This document shows, one piece after another, positions 1 to 5,845 of a stretch of DNA of 5,888 nt. The position numbers and the translations under genes were made by a program. The notes under the pieces are model-generated. The model saw only the letters and a program-made list of their open reading frames with translations. It searched no databases and had not been told where the DNA came from. Source of the DNA: Anaerolinea sp. (GTDB taxonomy: Bacteria > Chloroflexota > Anaerolineae > Anaerolineales > Villigracilaceae). The stretch spans positions 1 through 5,888 of the forward strand of contig DYNS01000196.1 in the NCBI GenBank assembly GCA_020720965.1, given 5' to 3'. Positions within the stretch are counted from its first letter, which is position 1. Every line of letters begins with the position of its first letter.

Positions 1-306
1 GGTGATGAGGTGATAGCCATACTCGCCTTCGTGGTAACGGTTGCGTAGCGCGACCTGGCTTTCAAAGGCGTACACGCCGCTGAGGGTGACAGCGCGGTAT
101 TCCTGGTCTTGCAGCCCATCCTGAGCGGCTTGTAAGACCAGGGGAGGCAGGACGGTGTTTTGCAGGTAAGTCGCATTGAAGGCGCGGCGCTGTTCCAGCC
201 GGTCTAACTGCCAGATGCCCAATCGGATGCAGACTGCGGTTCCGAGGAGTACCAGCAGGGTGGTGAGAATCCATTTTCGGCTGAGCGCCGCGCCGAGGAG
301 TTTCAT
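1..306 (-). CDS. surf1: SURF1-family oxidase assembly protein (5' part, runs off left edge)
   Basis: SURF1 proteins are membrane proteins that assist insertion of haem a into subunit I of cytochrome c oxidase. The first 102 codons are visible and open to the edge. The N-terminus has a basic start (MKLLGAALSRKW) followed by a hydrophobic helix at about residues 13-32, then the family hallmark RLGIWQLDRLEQRR (residues 28-41). Further on, YRAVTLSGVY and the ALRNRYHEGEYGYHLIT stretch match the conserved 'R.V...G.Y......NR...G..V.T' region. The C-terminal half, including the second membrane helix, lies outside the window. The ATG overlaps the stop of the preceding gene as ATGA, and an A/G-rich AAGGAAAAGG stretch at 317-326 can serve as ribosome binding site. 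Its place at the end of an oxidase operon agrees with an assembly role. Identification is strong; the symbol follows the family name. Confidence 0.9.
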   Translation of the reverse strand, partial: MKLLGAALSRKWILTTLLVLLGTAVCIRLGIWQLDRLEQRRAFNATYLQNTVLPPLVLQAAQDGLQDQEYRAVTLSGVYAFESQVALRNRYHEGEYGYHLIT

Positions 307-806
307 GCGGCGGCTGCCTTTTCCTTCTTTTCCAGGGGCCAGACCAAAATGCTGTATAAGCCCAACAGCCCGCCCAGGGGCAGCCCGGCGAAGAGGGTGG
401 CGAAGAGGCGGGTTTCCCAGGTAACGGGTTCGCGCACGTCCAAGCCAAAGTAGTTATCAGGTTGAAAGGAACAGGAGTAGGTGAACTGCGCCGCATCGTT
501 GAGGGTGAGGCTGGCAGAGGCGTTGGCGGGGATGAAGAGGGGACCGAGTTGGTGGTCAGCGGTATCACGGTTGCGGACGATGAGGGTATCGCCGCTGACG
601 AAAACCATGCCATCCGGGATGGAGGGGCTGGCTTCGCCCCTGGCAACCCGTTCCGCTGTCCCGGCGGGGATAATCAGTTCCATATCACGCGGGGCGCGCC
701 CGGCTTCGCTTTTGAGGAAGAGGAAACTGCCCTCGTTGACAAAAAGGGAGAGCAAAATCCCTACCGCGAGAGAAAGCAAAACGCGCCGAAAGATTTTCTG
801 TCTCAT
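303..806 (-). CDS. Membrane-anchored cupredoxin-like protein, probable oxidase accessory factor
   Basis: A 167-residue protein with an N-terminal membrane helix (about 9-26), an extracytoplasmic domain of about 100 residues, and a second helix (about 133-156) ending in a basic tail (EKKEK). The domain reads like a cupredoxin fold: a strand pair around GDTLIVRNRDTADHQLGP, with His85 where the first copper ligand is expected, and YSCSFQPDNYFGLDV, with Cys112 in the ligand loop. The second loop histidine expected in a C-x-x-H motif is Gln115, and no methionine follows, so a normal type 1 copper site seems incomplete. The gene starts 6 bases after the subunit III stop and overlaps SURF1 by ATGA, so it is translated with the oxidase genes. 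No clear ribosome binding site is visible, which suggests translational coupling. A role in copper delivery or complex assembly is inference from context; a structural accessory subunit is equally possible. Confidence 0.7.
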   Translation of the reverse strand: MRQKIFRRVLLSLAVGILLSLFVNEGSFLFLKSEAGRAPRDMELIIPAGTAERVARGEASPSIPDGMVFVSGDTLIVRNRDTADHQLGPLFIPANASASLTLNDAAQFTYSCSFQPDNYFGLDVREPVTWETRLFATLFAGLPLGGLLGLYSILVWPLEKKEKAAAA

Positions 807-812
807 GCCGGT

Positions 813-1583
813 TTATAACGCTCTGCCCATGAGGTACAGGGCGGGGTAGAAGAAAATCCAGACGACATCTACAAAGTGCCAGTACACGGCGGCGGCTTCC
901 ACTGCCCAATGTTTTTCCGGGGTGTAAATGCCGCGTGCGCCGTTCCGAAGGATGACGAGCAAGAAGAGCAGACCGGTGAGAACATGGAAGGCGTGCATCC
1001 CGGTCATCATGTAAAAGACGGCTCCGGCGGCGCTGACATCCGGGGTTAAGCCTTCGTGGGCGGCAGTGGGCCACTCCACAAACACTACGCCGATGAGGAA
1101 GCCTAATCCGAGCAGAAAGGTGAGGGCGGTGCTGAGGAGGAAGCCTTTTTTATCCCCCATTGCCATTTGCTTTTCGCCCCGATTCATGAAGTAGGAGGAG
1201 ATGAGCAAAACGGCGGTGACGATGAGCCCCAGATTTTGGTTGAGGTGAGGGCGAGTAAAGCCGAGCAGGTTGAAGCGGGCAACCAGCAAACCGGCAAAGA
1301 GGAAGGCATCCGAAAGCAGGAAGAGCCAAAGCCCCAGGCGGTTGGTTGCCAACTTCCAGGCAAAGGATTGATGGTCGTGTTCGTCATCTTCTTCCGCCAG
1401 CTTGCCAATATGCATGTAGTAATACAGCACCAACCCGGCTTTGATAAGGGCGACCAAAGTGAGCAGCAGGATGGAGGCGTTGGTAATGGCGATGAAAAAT
1501 TCCACCGCCGTTAGAAATGCCAGGGCAACGAAGATGACCAAGCCCTGAAAAAGCGAATCGGCGTGATGTTGTTTGTCGGTCAC
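813..1583 (-). CDS. coxC: Cytochrome c oxidase subunit IV-subunit III fusion
   Basis: A 256-residue membrane protein combining two subunits of the haem-copper oxidase. Residues 12-58 resemble the prokaryotic subunit IV (CoxD/CtaF) family: two helices with ALAFLTAVEFFIAI and LIKAGLVLYYYMHI, the latter like the family's 'KA.LV..FFMH' signature. A charged linker (KLAEEDDEHDHQ, 61-72) leads into a five-helix subunit III: NRLGLWLFLLSDAFLFAGL (81-99), helices near 117-133 and 148-168, the GMHAFHVLTG helix (195-204), and the hallmark YWHFVDVVWIFFY (234-246). Subunit III binds no metal and stabilises turnover and proton uptake by subunit I. The likely start is GTG at 1583, because AAGGA lies 9 bases upstream; a TTG at 1601 would place the start inside that site. 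It begins 20 bases after coxA. The reading frame through the linker is continuous, so this is a real fusion in the sequence as given. Confidence 0.93.
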   Translation of the reverse strand: MTDKQHHADSLFQGLVIFVALAFLTAVEFFIAITNASILLLTLVALIKAGLVLYYYMHIGKLAEEDDEHDHQSFAWKLATNRLGLWLFLLSDAFLFAGLLVARFNLLGFTRPHLNQNLGLIVTAVLLISSYFMNRGEKQMAMGDKKGFLLSTALTFLLGLGFLIGVVFVEWPTAAHEGLTPDVSAAGAVFYMMTGMHAFHVLTGLLFLLVILRNGARGIYTPEKHWAVEAAAVYWHFVDVVWIFFYPALYLMGRAL

Positions 1584-1592
1584 GGGAGAATT

Positions 1593-1597
1593 TCCTT
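1593..1597 (-). promoter_or_regulatory. Ribosome binding site deciding the GTG start of the subunit IV-III gene
   Basis: On the minus strand AAGGA is followed by 9 bases and then GTG at 1583-1581. The alternative TTG in the same frame at 1601 lies upstream of this site and has no site of its own at good spacing, so GTG is preferred. Confidence 0.65.
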
Positions 1598-1603
1598 CCA
1601 AAA

Positions 1604-3625
1604 TTACATTTTGACGTAGGTGGAACCAGCCAAGCCGTAGTCGTAGGGTTCGCCAACGACTTCAAATTCGCGGTCGTAGTTATGGGCGGGCATGGGAGAG
1701 GCAACCTGCCATTCCGGGGAGCGGGAGTTCCAGACGTTGCCGGTTTCGGTTTGGGGGCTTTTGAGGGTCTTGTAGACGTTGTAGAAGAAGATGAGCACGG
1801 CGGTCGCAATGAGATAGGCGGAGATGGTCATGGCGAATTGCCACCAATCAAAATTGAGGGCAGGGTCGTAATCCGCAATGCGGCGGCGCATCCCCAACAA
1901 GCCGACTCGCATCATGAAGAGGGTCAGCACCAGGAAGGAGGGAGTCATCAGCCAGAAGTGCCATTTGCCCAGGGTTTCGTTAAGGCGTTTGCCGGTGGCT
2001 TTGGGGAACCAGTAATACAGGGCGGCGAAGAAGGGGAAGATGTAGCCACCAAACATGGTATCGTGAAAGTGCCCTACGATGAAGTAGGTGTCGTGCAGGT
2101 GCAGGTCTGTCGAAACGGTGGCGTTGGGGGGTCCAGAAAGACCGCCGAGCAGGAAAACCACAATGCCGCCCAGGATGAAAAGCATGGGGGTGGGGGTTTC
2201 TATCTTGCCTTTCCACAAAGTCGCCACCCAGGAGAAGAATTTAACCCCGGTGGGGATGGCAACCAGTAAGGTGCTGTACATGAAAGGCACGCGCAAGTAT
2301 TCGTTCATGCCGGAGGTGAACATGTGATGCGCCCAGACGAGGAAGCCTACCAGGGCGATGCCGATGGAGGAGAGGGCTATCCAACGGTAGCCAAAGAGAG
2401 GCTTGCGGGCGAAGACCGGCAGCAGTTCCGAGATAACGCCCAAGCCCGGTAGGATGAAGACGTACACAACCGGGTGGGAGTAAAACCAAAAGAGGTGCTG
2501 AAAAAGAATCGGGTTGCCGCCTTTGGCGACATCGAAGAAGGGCATTCCCAACAGGCGTTGGAACATGGCGAGTTGGAAGGCAAGCCCAATCATCTGCGTA
2601 GCGGTGAGGGAGATAATGGAGGTGGCGATTGCCGCCCAGACGAAGATGGGCATCCGAAAGGCATTCATGCCCCGCGCCCGCATCCGCAAAACGGTGACGA
2701 TGAGGTTGAGTGCGCCGAGAATGGAAGACCAGCCCGCCACCCATACGCCGAGGTAGAACATCTGCATCCCCAGCGGGGCGCGGGTGGAAAGGGGCGGATA
2801 GCCGGTCCAACCGGTGTCGAAGCCGCCAAAGCCGAGGCTGGAGAGGAGCAGCACGGCGGCGGGGATGGAAATCCAGTAAGAGAAGGCGTTCATGCGCGGG
2901 AACGCCATATCCTTCGCGCCGATGAGGAGGGGAACCAGGTAGTTGATAACCCCGGCAATGCCGAGCAGGATGGAGACAATCATCACCATGCCGTGCAGGG
3001 ACATGAGGGTGTTGTAAAGGTTGAGGGAGATGACATCCAGCCCCGCCTGCGCCAGTTCCAGGCGAAAGATGAGGGCGAATAAGCCGCCCACGCTCAACAT
3101 CAGCAGGGAGGTGGCGGTGTATTGAATGCCGATGACCTTGTGGTCGAGGGAAACGCCGAAGTAGTCCTTGAGGGTGGCTTCTTCGGGGTGATGGTCGTGG
3201 ACGGGTTCGCCCAGGGCGTATTTCCACCAGTCGGTGAGAGCGCCTACCCCCGCCATAAAGGCGATGGCGCCCGCCAGCCCGCCAAAGACCCAGGCTGGTT
3301 CGGTGAAGCCAAACGTGCCGGTGTTGAAAAGTTCCATCCCCAGCAGGGCGCGAATGAGGGTGACAAAAGCCGCGCCGCCCAAAGTGCCAAGCACCTGAAA
3401 CACAAGTCCGCGCACAATGCCGGTGTAGCCGATGAGACCGTAGAAAAAGCCCAGAGTCCCCAGCAGGAAGCCCAACATCCAGGAGGGAACATCCGTCAGG
3501 AAGGCGGTTTGAAACTCGCCGGAGGTAAGAACATGCGCCAGCACGCCCAAAGCCGTGCCAAGCGCCGTTCCGACCAGTAAAAAGAGCATGGCGCGGGAAA
3601 AACTACCCGAAGAGGCTTGCTTCAT
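1604..3625 (-). CDS. coxA: Cytochrome c oxidase subunit I, A2 type, with N-terminal membrane extension
   Basis: The catalytic subunit reduces oxygen to water at the haem a3-CuB centre and pumps protons. The 673-residue protein has the core from about residue 153 onward. Visible ligands are His211 (LHGMVM) and His521 for low-spin haem a, His519 for haem a3 (GHFH), and His384, His433 and His434 for CuB (YSHPVVY, WAHHMF). Tyr388 is placed to cross-link with His384. Helix VI reads YSHPVV instead of GHPEV, the mark of A2-type oxidases, which use a Tyr-Ser pair where A1 enzymes have glutamate. Asp239 (GAKDMAFPRMN) and Lys462 (PTGVKFFSW) fit the D- and K-channel positions. Residues 1-152 are an added region with about four hydrophobic helices and a His-rich end (VHDHHPEE). 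The ATG at 3625 is chosen over an upstream in-frame start at 3667, which lies inside coxB and lacks the AGGAG found 10 bases before 3625. Confidence 0.98.
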   Translation of the reverse strand: MKQASSGSFSRAMLFLLVGTALGTALGVLAHVLTSGEFQTAFLTDVPSWMLGFLLGTLGFFYGLIGYTGIVRGLVFQVLGTLGGAAFVTLIRALLGMELFNTGTFGFTEPAWVFGGLAGAIAFMAGVGALTDWWKYALGEPVHDHHPEEATLKDYFGVSLDHKVIGIQYTATSLLMLSVGGLFALIFRLELAQAGLDVISLNLYNTLMSLHGMVMIVSILLGIAGVINYLVPLLIGAKDMAFPRMNAFSYWISIPAAVLLLSSLGFGGFDTGWTGYPPLSTRAPLGMQMFYLGVWVAGWSSILGALNLIVTVLRMRARGMNAFRMPIFVWAAIATSIISLTATQMIGLAFQLAMFQRLLGMPFFDVAKGGNPILFQHLFWFYSHPVVYVFILPGLGVISELLPVFARKPLFGYRWIALSSIGIALVGFLVWAHHMFTSGMNEYLRVPFMYSTLLVAIPTGVKFFSWVATLWKGKIETPTPMLFILGGIVVFLLGGLSGPPNATVSTDLHLHDTYFIVGHFHDTMFGGYIFPFFAALYYWFPKATGKRLNETLGKWHFWLMTPSFLVLTLFMMRVGLLGMRRRIADYDPALNFDWWQFAMTISAYLIATAVLIFFYNVYKTLKSPQTETGNVWNSRSPEWQVASPMPAHNYDREFEVVGEPYDYGLAGSTYVKM

Positions 3626-3635
3626 AAAAATTCGT

Positions 3636-3640
3636 CTCCT
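3636..3640 (-). promoter_or_regulatory. Ribosome binding site deciding the coxA start
   Basis: AGGAG on the minus strand lies 10 bases before the ATG at 3625 and shares bases with the coxB stop (TAGGAG), so termination of coxB and initiation of coxA are adjacent. It argues against the longer in-frame start at 3667. Confidence 0.75.
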
Positions 3641-4670
3641 ACTTTGTAAGGGTCTTGATAAAGGCAATCAGGTCTGCAATTTGCCCATCTTTAAGGTAAC
3701 TAAAGTTCGGCATGGCGTTTTGCGGAAAACCAAGGTGGACTTTGGCATTGGGGTTACGAATCGACTCGGTGATGTAGGCATCGTCTCCCAGGACGCTGGA
3801 ACCATCTGCCAGGGCAACCTGAGAGCCGTACAGCCCCAACCAGGAGGGTCCAATGCCCTTGCTGCCATCCAGCGAGTGACAGGCTTTACAGCCCGATTCG
3901 TTATAGAGTTTCTCGCCGCGTTTGGGGTCGGGGTTGGCGAGGGCGGCAATTGCCTCCGCCTCGGCGAGGGCGGTTTGCTCCTTCACCCAGGTATCGTACT
4001 CTTCCTGGCTCACGACCTTGATGGGCGATTCCATGTAAGCGTGCGAAGCCCCGCAGATTTCGGCGCAGCGCACCTTGTAATCCCCGATGAGGGTGGGAGT
4101 GATGCGATATTCGGTGATGCGCCCCGGCATCAGGTCTTGCTTTACGCGGAATTCCGGCACCCAAAAGGAGTGCAGCACATCCGCCGATTCCATCAACAAA
4201 AGGGCTTGACGATTCACCGGCAGGTACAGGGTATTGGAAACAAACCCCTGCGGATACTCAAAGCGCCACGACCACTGAAAACCCACGACCTTAATCTCTT
4301 CCACCTGCGCCGCCGGAGCGCGGACCTTTGCCAGGTTATCCGCGCCGATTAAGCCGAGGGCAATCACAATCACCAGCGGCATCACCGTCCAGGTTACTTC
4401 CAGCCCGGTGTGCCCTTCAATATGCTCCCCATCGGTGCTATCGCCTTTTTTGCGGCGGAATAACACCAGGCTGTAAAACATGGGAACCATAATGAGGGCG
4501 AAGAAGAAGGCAATCAGTTTCACCTGCAAATCAAAAAGCCAGTCAATGGGGCTGGCTTGGGCGGCGGCGGCGACTGGCATCAGCCCCAGCGCGTTGAGAC
4601 CCAGGTAAGTGAGCGCTGCCACCACCACAACCAGAACTGCCATCAGAACATAGTGACGCATATTTTGCAT
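3639..4670 (-). CDS. coxB: Cytochrome c oxidase subunit II with fused cytochrome c domain (caa3 type)
   Basis: Subunit II receives electrons and passes them through the binuclear CuA site to haem a in subunit I. The 343-residue protein has a hydrophobic N-terminus (8-30, signal peptide or first helix, no lipobox cysteine), two membrane helices (about 48-71 and 93-110), and a cupredoxin domain outside the membrane. CuA ligands are complete: His167 (LHSFWVPEF), Cys202, Glu204, Cys206, His210 and Met213 (CAEICGASHAYM). The aromatic electron-entry stretch is FQWSWRFEYP (131-140). After a linker rich in Ala and Glu (224-247), a class I cytochrome c domain follows with CKACH (261-265) and a likely axial Met320 (NAMPNF). 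This domain makes it a caa3-type enzyme. The ATG at 4670 is preferred over GTG at 4676 because AGGAG lies 9 bases before it but only 3 before the GTG. It is 38 bases after the receiver-like gene. Confidence 0.97.
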   Translation of the reverse strand: MQNMRHYVLMAVLVVVVAALTYLGLNALGLMPVAAAAQASPIDWLFDLQVKLIAFFFALIMVPMFYSLVLFRRKKGDSTDGEHIEGHTGLEVTWTVMPLVIVIALGLIGADNLAKVRAPAAQVEEIKVVGFQWSWRFEYPQGFVSNTLYLPVNRQALLLMESADVLHSFWVPEFRVKQDLMPGRITEYRITPTLIGDYKVRCAEICGASHAYMESPIKVVSQEEYDTWVKEQTALAEAEAIAALANPDPKRGEKLYNESGCKACHSLDGSKGIGPSWLGLYGSQVALADGSSVLGDDAYITESIRNPNAKVHLGFPQNAMPNFSYLKDGQIADLIAFIKTLTK

Positions 4671-4679
4671 AAACACAGT

Positions 4680-4684
4680 CTCCT
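4680..4684 (-). promoter_or_regulatory. Ribosome binding site deciding the coxB start
   Basis: AGGAG on the minus strand lies 9 bases before the ATG at 4670 and only 3 bases before an in-frame GTG at 4676, so the ATG is the likely start and the protein begins MQNMRHY. Confidence 0.7.
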
Positions 4685-4708
4685 AAAGCAAAAATCGAAA
4701 TGAAGCCG

Positions 4709-5086
4709 TTATTCTTTCCAGGGGTTTGTCAGCCAGTCCTCGGCTTGCGCCGGGGTGAGCGATTTTCGGTCATATACCACCACATGACCGGACTCTTGCA
4801 GAGAAACGAGCATGACCTGCATCGGCGATTCACCGCTCATAAAGGTATTCAAAAACACCTCACGGTTAATCGTCTTGTCGTCGTAATCCACAATCACCAG
4901 GTCGGGAGAATGTTTCTCCAGAGCGGCAAAGGCATCTTGCAGGGTGCTGGGCATTGCCACAATAAAAGCCCGGTTTTGCCAGCGTTCTGCATATACCTTA
5001 CGCAACCCCTCGCGGAACAAAGGATTGGCAGAGACAATTAACACTTGTCGAAGGCGGGAAAGCGTTTCTGGCATCATTAATCTCAT
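4709..5086 (-). CDS. Degenerate stand-alone receiver-like protein, first gene of the oxidase operon
   Basis: A 125-residue protein without membrane segments or a DNA-binding domain. Its N-terminal half resembles the receiver domain of NarL-type regulators: VLIVSANPLFREGL (15-28) lines up with LVLVDDHALFRRGL of the neighbouring regulator, and DLVIVDYDD (62-70) with DVVLLDINM, putting Asp67 at the phosphorylation position. The acidic pair that binds magnesium is replaced by Ser19-Ala20, Ser95 sits near the conserved Thr/Ser, and the conserved lysine is not clearly in place (VVVYDRKSL). Normal phosphorylation therefore looks unlikely. The C-terminus (LTPAQAEDWLTNPWKE) is not recognised. The start is uncertain: ATG codons at 5086, 5077 and 5074 are all in frame and none has a strong ribosome binding site. 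Lying just before coxB in the same direction, it may sense or regulate something linked to oxidase production, but its function is unknown. Confidence 0.72.
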   Translation of the reverse strand: MRLMMPETLSRLRQVLIVSANPLFREGLRKVYAERWQNRAFIVAMPSTLQDAFAALEKHSPDLVIVDYDDKTINREVFLNTFMSGESPMQVMLVSLQESGHVVVYDRKSLTPAQAEDWLTNPWKE

Positions 5087-5113
5087 TCGGCAGGCATGTA
5101 AGGAATAAAGAGT

Positions 5114-5142
5114 AATTTACCAAATTTTCTCTCATTTGTCAT
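5114..5142 (-). promoter_or_regulatory. Candidate sigma70-like promoter of the oxidase operon
   Basis: In the AT-rich gap after the regulator's terminator, the minus strand carries ATGACA (5142-5137, five of six matches to TTGACA), a 17-base spacer, and TAAATT (5119-5114, four of six matches to TATAAT). Transcription would start near 5107, giving a leader of about 20 bases before the receiver-like gene. The match is by eye and moderate; TTGCAT at 5150-5145 is an alternative upstream element. Location between a terminator and the first gene of the operon is the main support. Confidence 0.45.
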
Positions 5143-5147
5143 TAATG
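5140..5147. promoter_or_regulatory. Short palindrome CATTAATG overlapping the candidate -35 element
   Basis: A perfect 8-base palindrome partly overlaps the proposed -35 element, set in a looser symmetrical frame (TTTG.CATTAATG..AAA). It could be part of an operator, but an 8-base AT-rich palindrome can arise by chance. Confidence 0.2.
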
Positions 5148-5170
5148 CAAAACCAACACAGGGGGGATTT

Positions 5171-5211
5171 CAAAAAGACAAGCGGGTGATTTCGCAATCA
5201 CCCGCTTGTTT
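5171..5211 (-). terminator. Intrinsic terminator after the response regulator gene
   Basis: Directly after the TAA stop, the minus strand forms a perfect 14-base-pair stem (5196-5209 with 5178-5191) closed by a GCGA loop of the GNRA type, followed by C and five T. This separates the two-component genes from the oxidase operon, though some read-through cannot be excluded. Confidence 0.9.
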
Positions 5212-5845
5212 AGAGCAGTTCCAGCTGCGCCGCTCTTGCCACCGCCTCGGCGCGATTATTCACTTCCATCTTTTCCAAAATATGCCGGATGTGCGTTTTT
5301 ACCGTATTTTCGGAAATAAACAGCGCCCCGGCAATTTGGGAGGTCGTCTGCCCCCTGGCAAGGCACTTCAGCACCTCCACCTCCCGCTCACTCAGCAGCC
5401 CCCGGCTCTTGTCAGACTGGGAGCGGCGCACCGCCTGAAGGACTTTCGCCGTCACTTCGGGAGAAAGCACCGAATTCCCCGCAAACACCTGGGCAATGGT
5501 ATGCCGCAACGCTTCCGGTTCGGTGTTTTTAAGGATATATCCGCTCGCCCCCGCCACGATGGCGCTAATCAGGTCGTCATCATTCTGTGAGATGGTGAGC
5601 ATAATCACCTTTTGGCTGGGTCTCTGTTTCCGAATCGCCGCCAGCGCCTGCAAACCGTCCATGACGGGCATGTTAATATCCAGCAAAACGACATCCGGGG
5701 CAGTCGATTCCACCAGAGGCACGGCATCCTTCCCGTTTCCGGCTTCGCCCAACACTTCAAACTCCGGCATCTCTTCCAGCAGGCTCAGCAACCCGCGCCG
5801 AAACAAAGCGTGGTCATCCACCAAAACCAGCCGAATTTTGGTCAT
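5210..5845 (-). CDS. NarL/LuxR-family two-component response regulator
   Basis: A complete 211-residue transcription regulator of the NarL family. The N-terminal receiver domain (about 3-120) has the acidic pair Asp10-Asp11 (LVDDHALF), phosphorylation site Asp56 (VVLLDINMPVMDG), Thr84 (IMLTIS) and Lys106 (YILKNTEPEAL), so it should be fully phosphorylatable. The C-terminal LuxR-type helix-turn-helix (about 150-206) begins with LLSEREVEVLKCLARG and contains SENTVKTHIRHILEKM, the recognition helix region. Length is typical for the family. AAGGAGG lies 4 bases before the ATG. The start overlaps the stop of the upstream gene by ATGA, as is common for kinase-regulator pairs, and a terminator follows directly. 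The target genes are not shown by the sequence; the oxidase operon just downstream is an obvious candidate but this is inference. Confidence 0.95.
   Translation of the reverse strand: MTKIRLVLVDDHALFRRGLLSLLEEMPEFEVLGEAGNGKDAVPLVESTAPDVVLLDINMPVMDGLQALAAIRKQRPSQKVIMLTISQNDDDLISAIVAGASGYILKNTEPEALRHTIAQVFAGNSVLSPEVTAKVLQAVRRSQSDKSRGLLSEREVEVLKCLARGQTTSQIAGALFISENTVKTHIRHILEKMEVNNRAEAVARAAQLELL

Noticed and set aside
62..646. Minus-strand open frame spanning the SURF1 and cupredoxin-like genes
   Set aside because: It crosses two real genes in a different frame, with Pro/Ser-rich product and no family resemblance.
2474..3082. Plus-strand open frame opposite coxA
   Set aside because: Low-complexity composition rich in Gly, Glu and His, fully antisense to the conserved core of subunit I; no credible start context.
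2241..3227. Minus-strand open frame of 328 codons in another frame of coxA
   Set aside because: Wholly inside coxA; its product is rich in Arg, Pro and His as expected of an out-of-frame reading of GC-rich membrane protein DNA.
3626..3667. Upstream start that would add 14 residues to CoxA
   Set aside because: The extra residues (MPLSRPLQSRRRIF) overlap the end of coxB and no ribosome binding site fits, while AGGAG is well placed for the start at 3625.
3555..4352. Long plus-strand open frame (265 codons) opposite coxB and coxA
   Set aside because: It lies antisense to two certain genes, has no recognisable domain or membrane pattern, and looks like a by-product of codon bias on the other strand.
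5161..5166. Run of six G just after the terminator
   Set aside because: A short homopolymer in a noncoding gap, with no partner runs for a G-quadruplex and no reading frame to slip.
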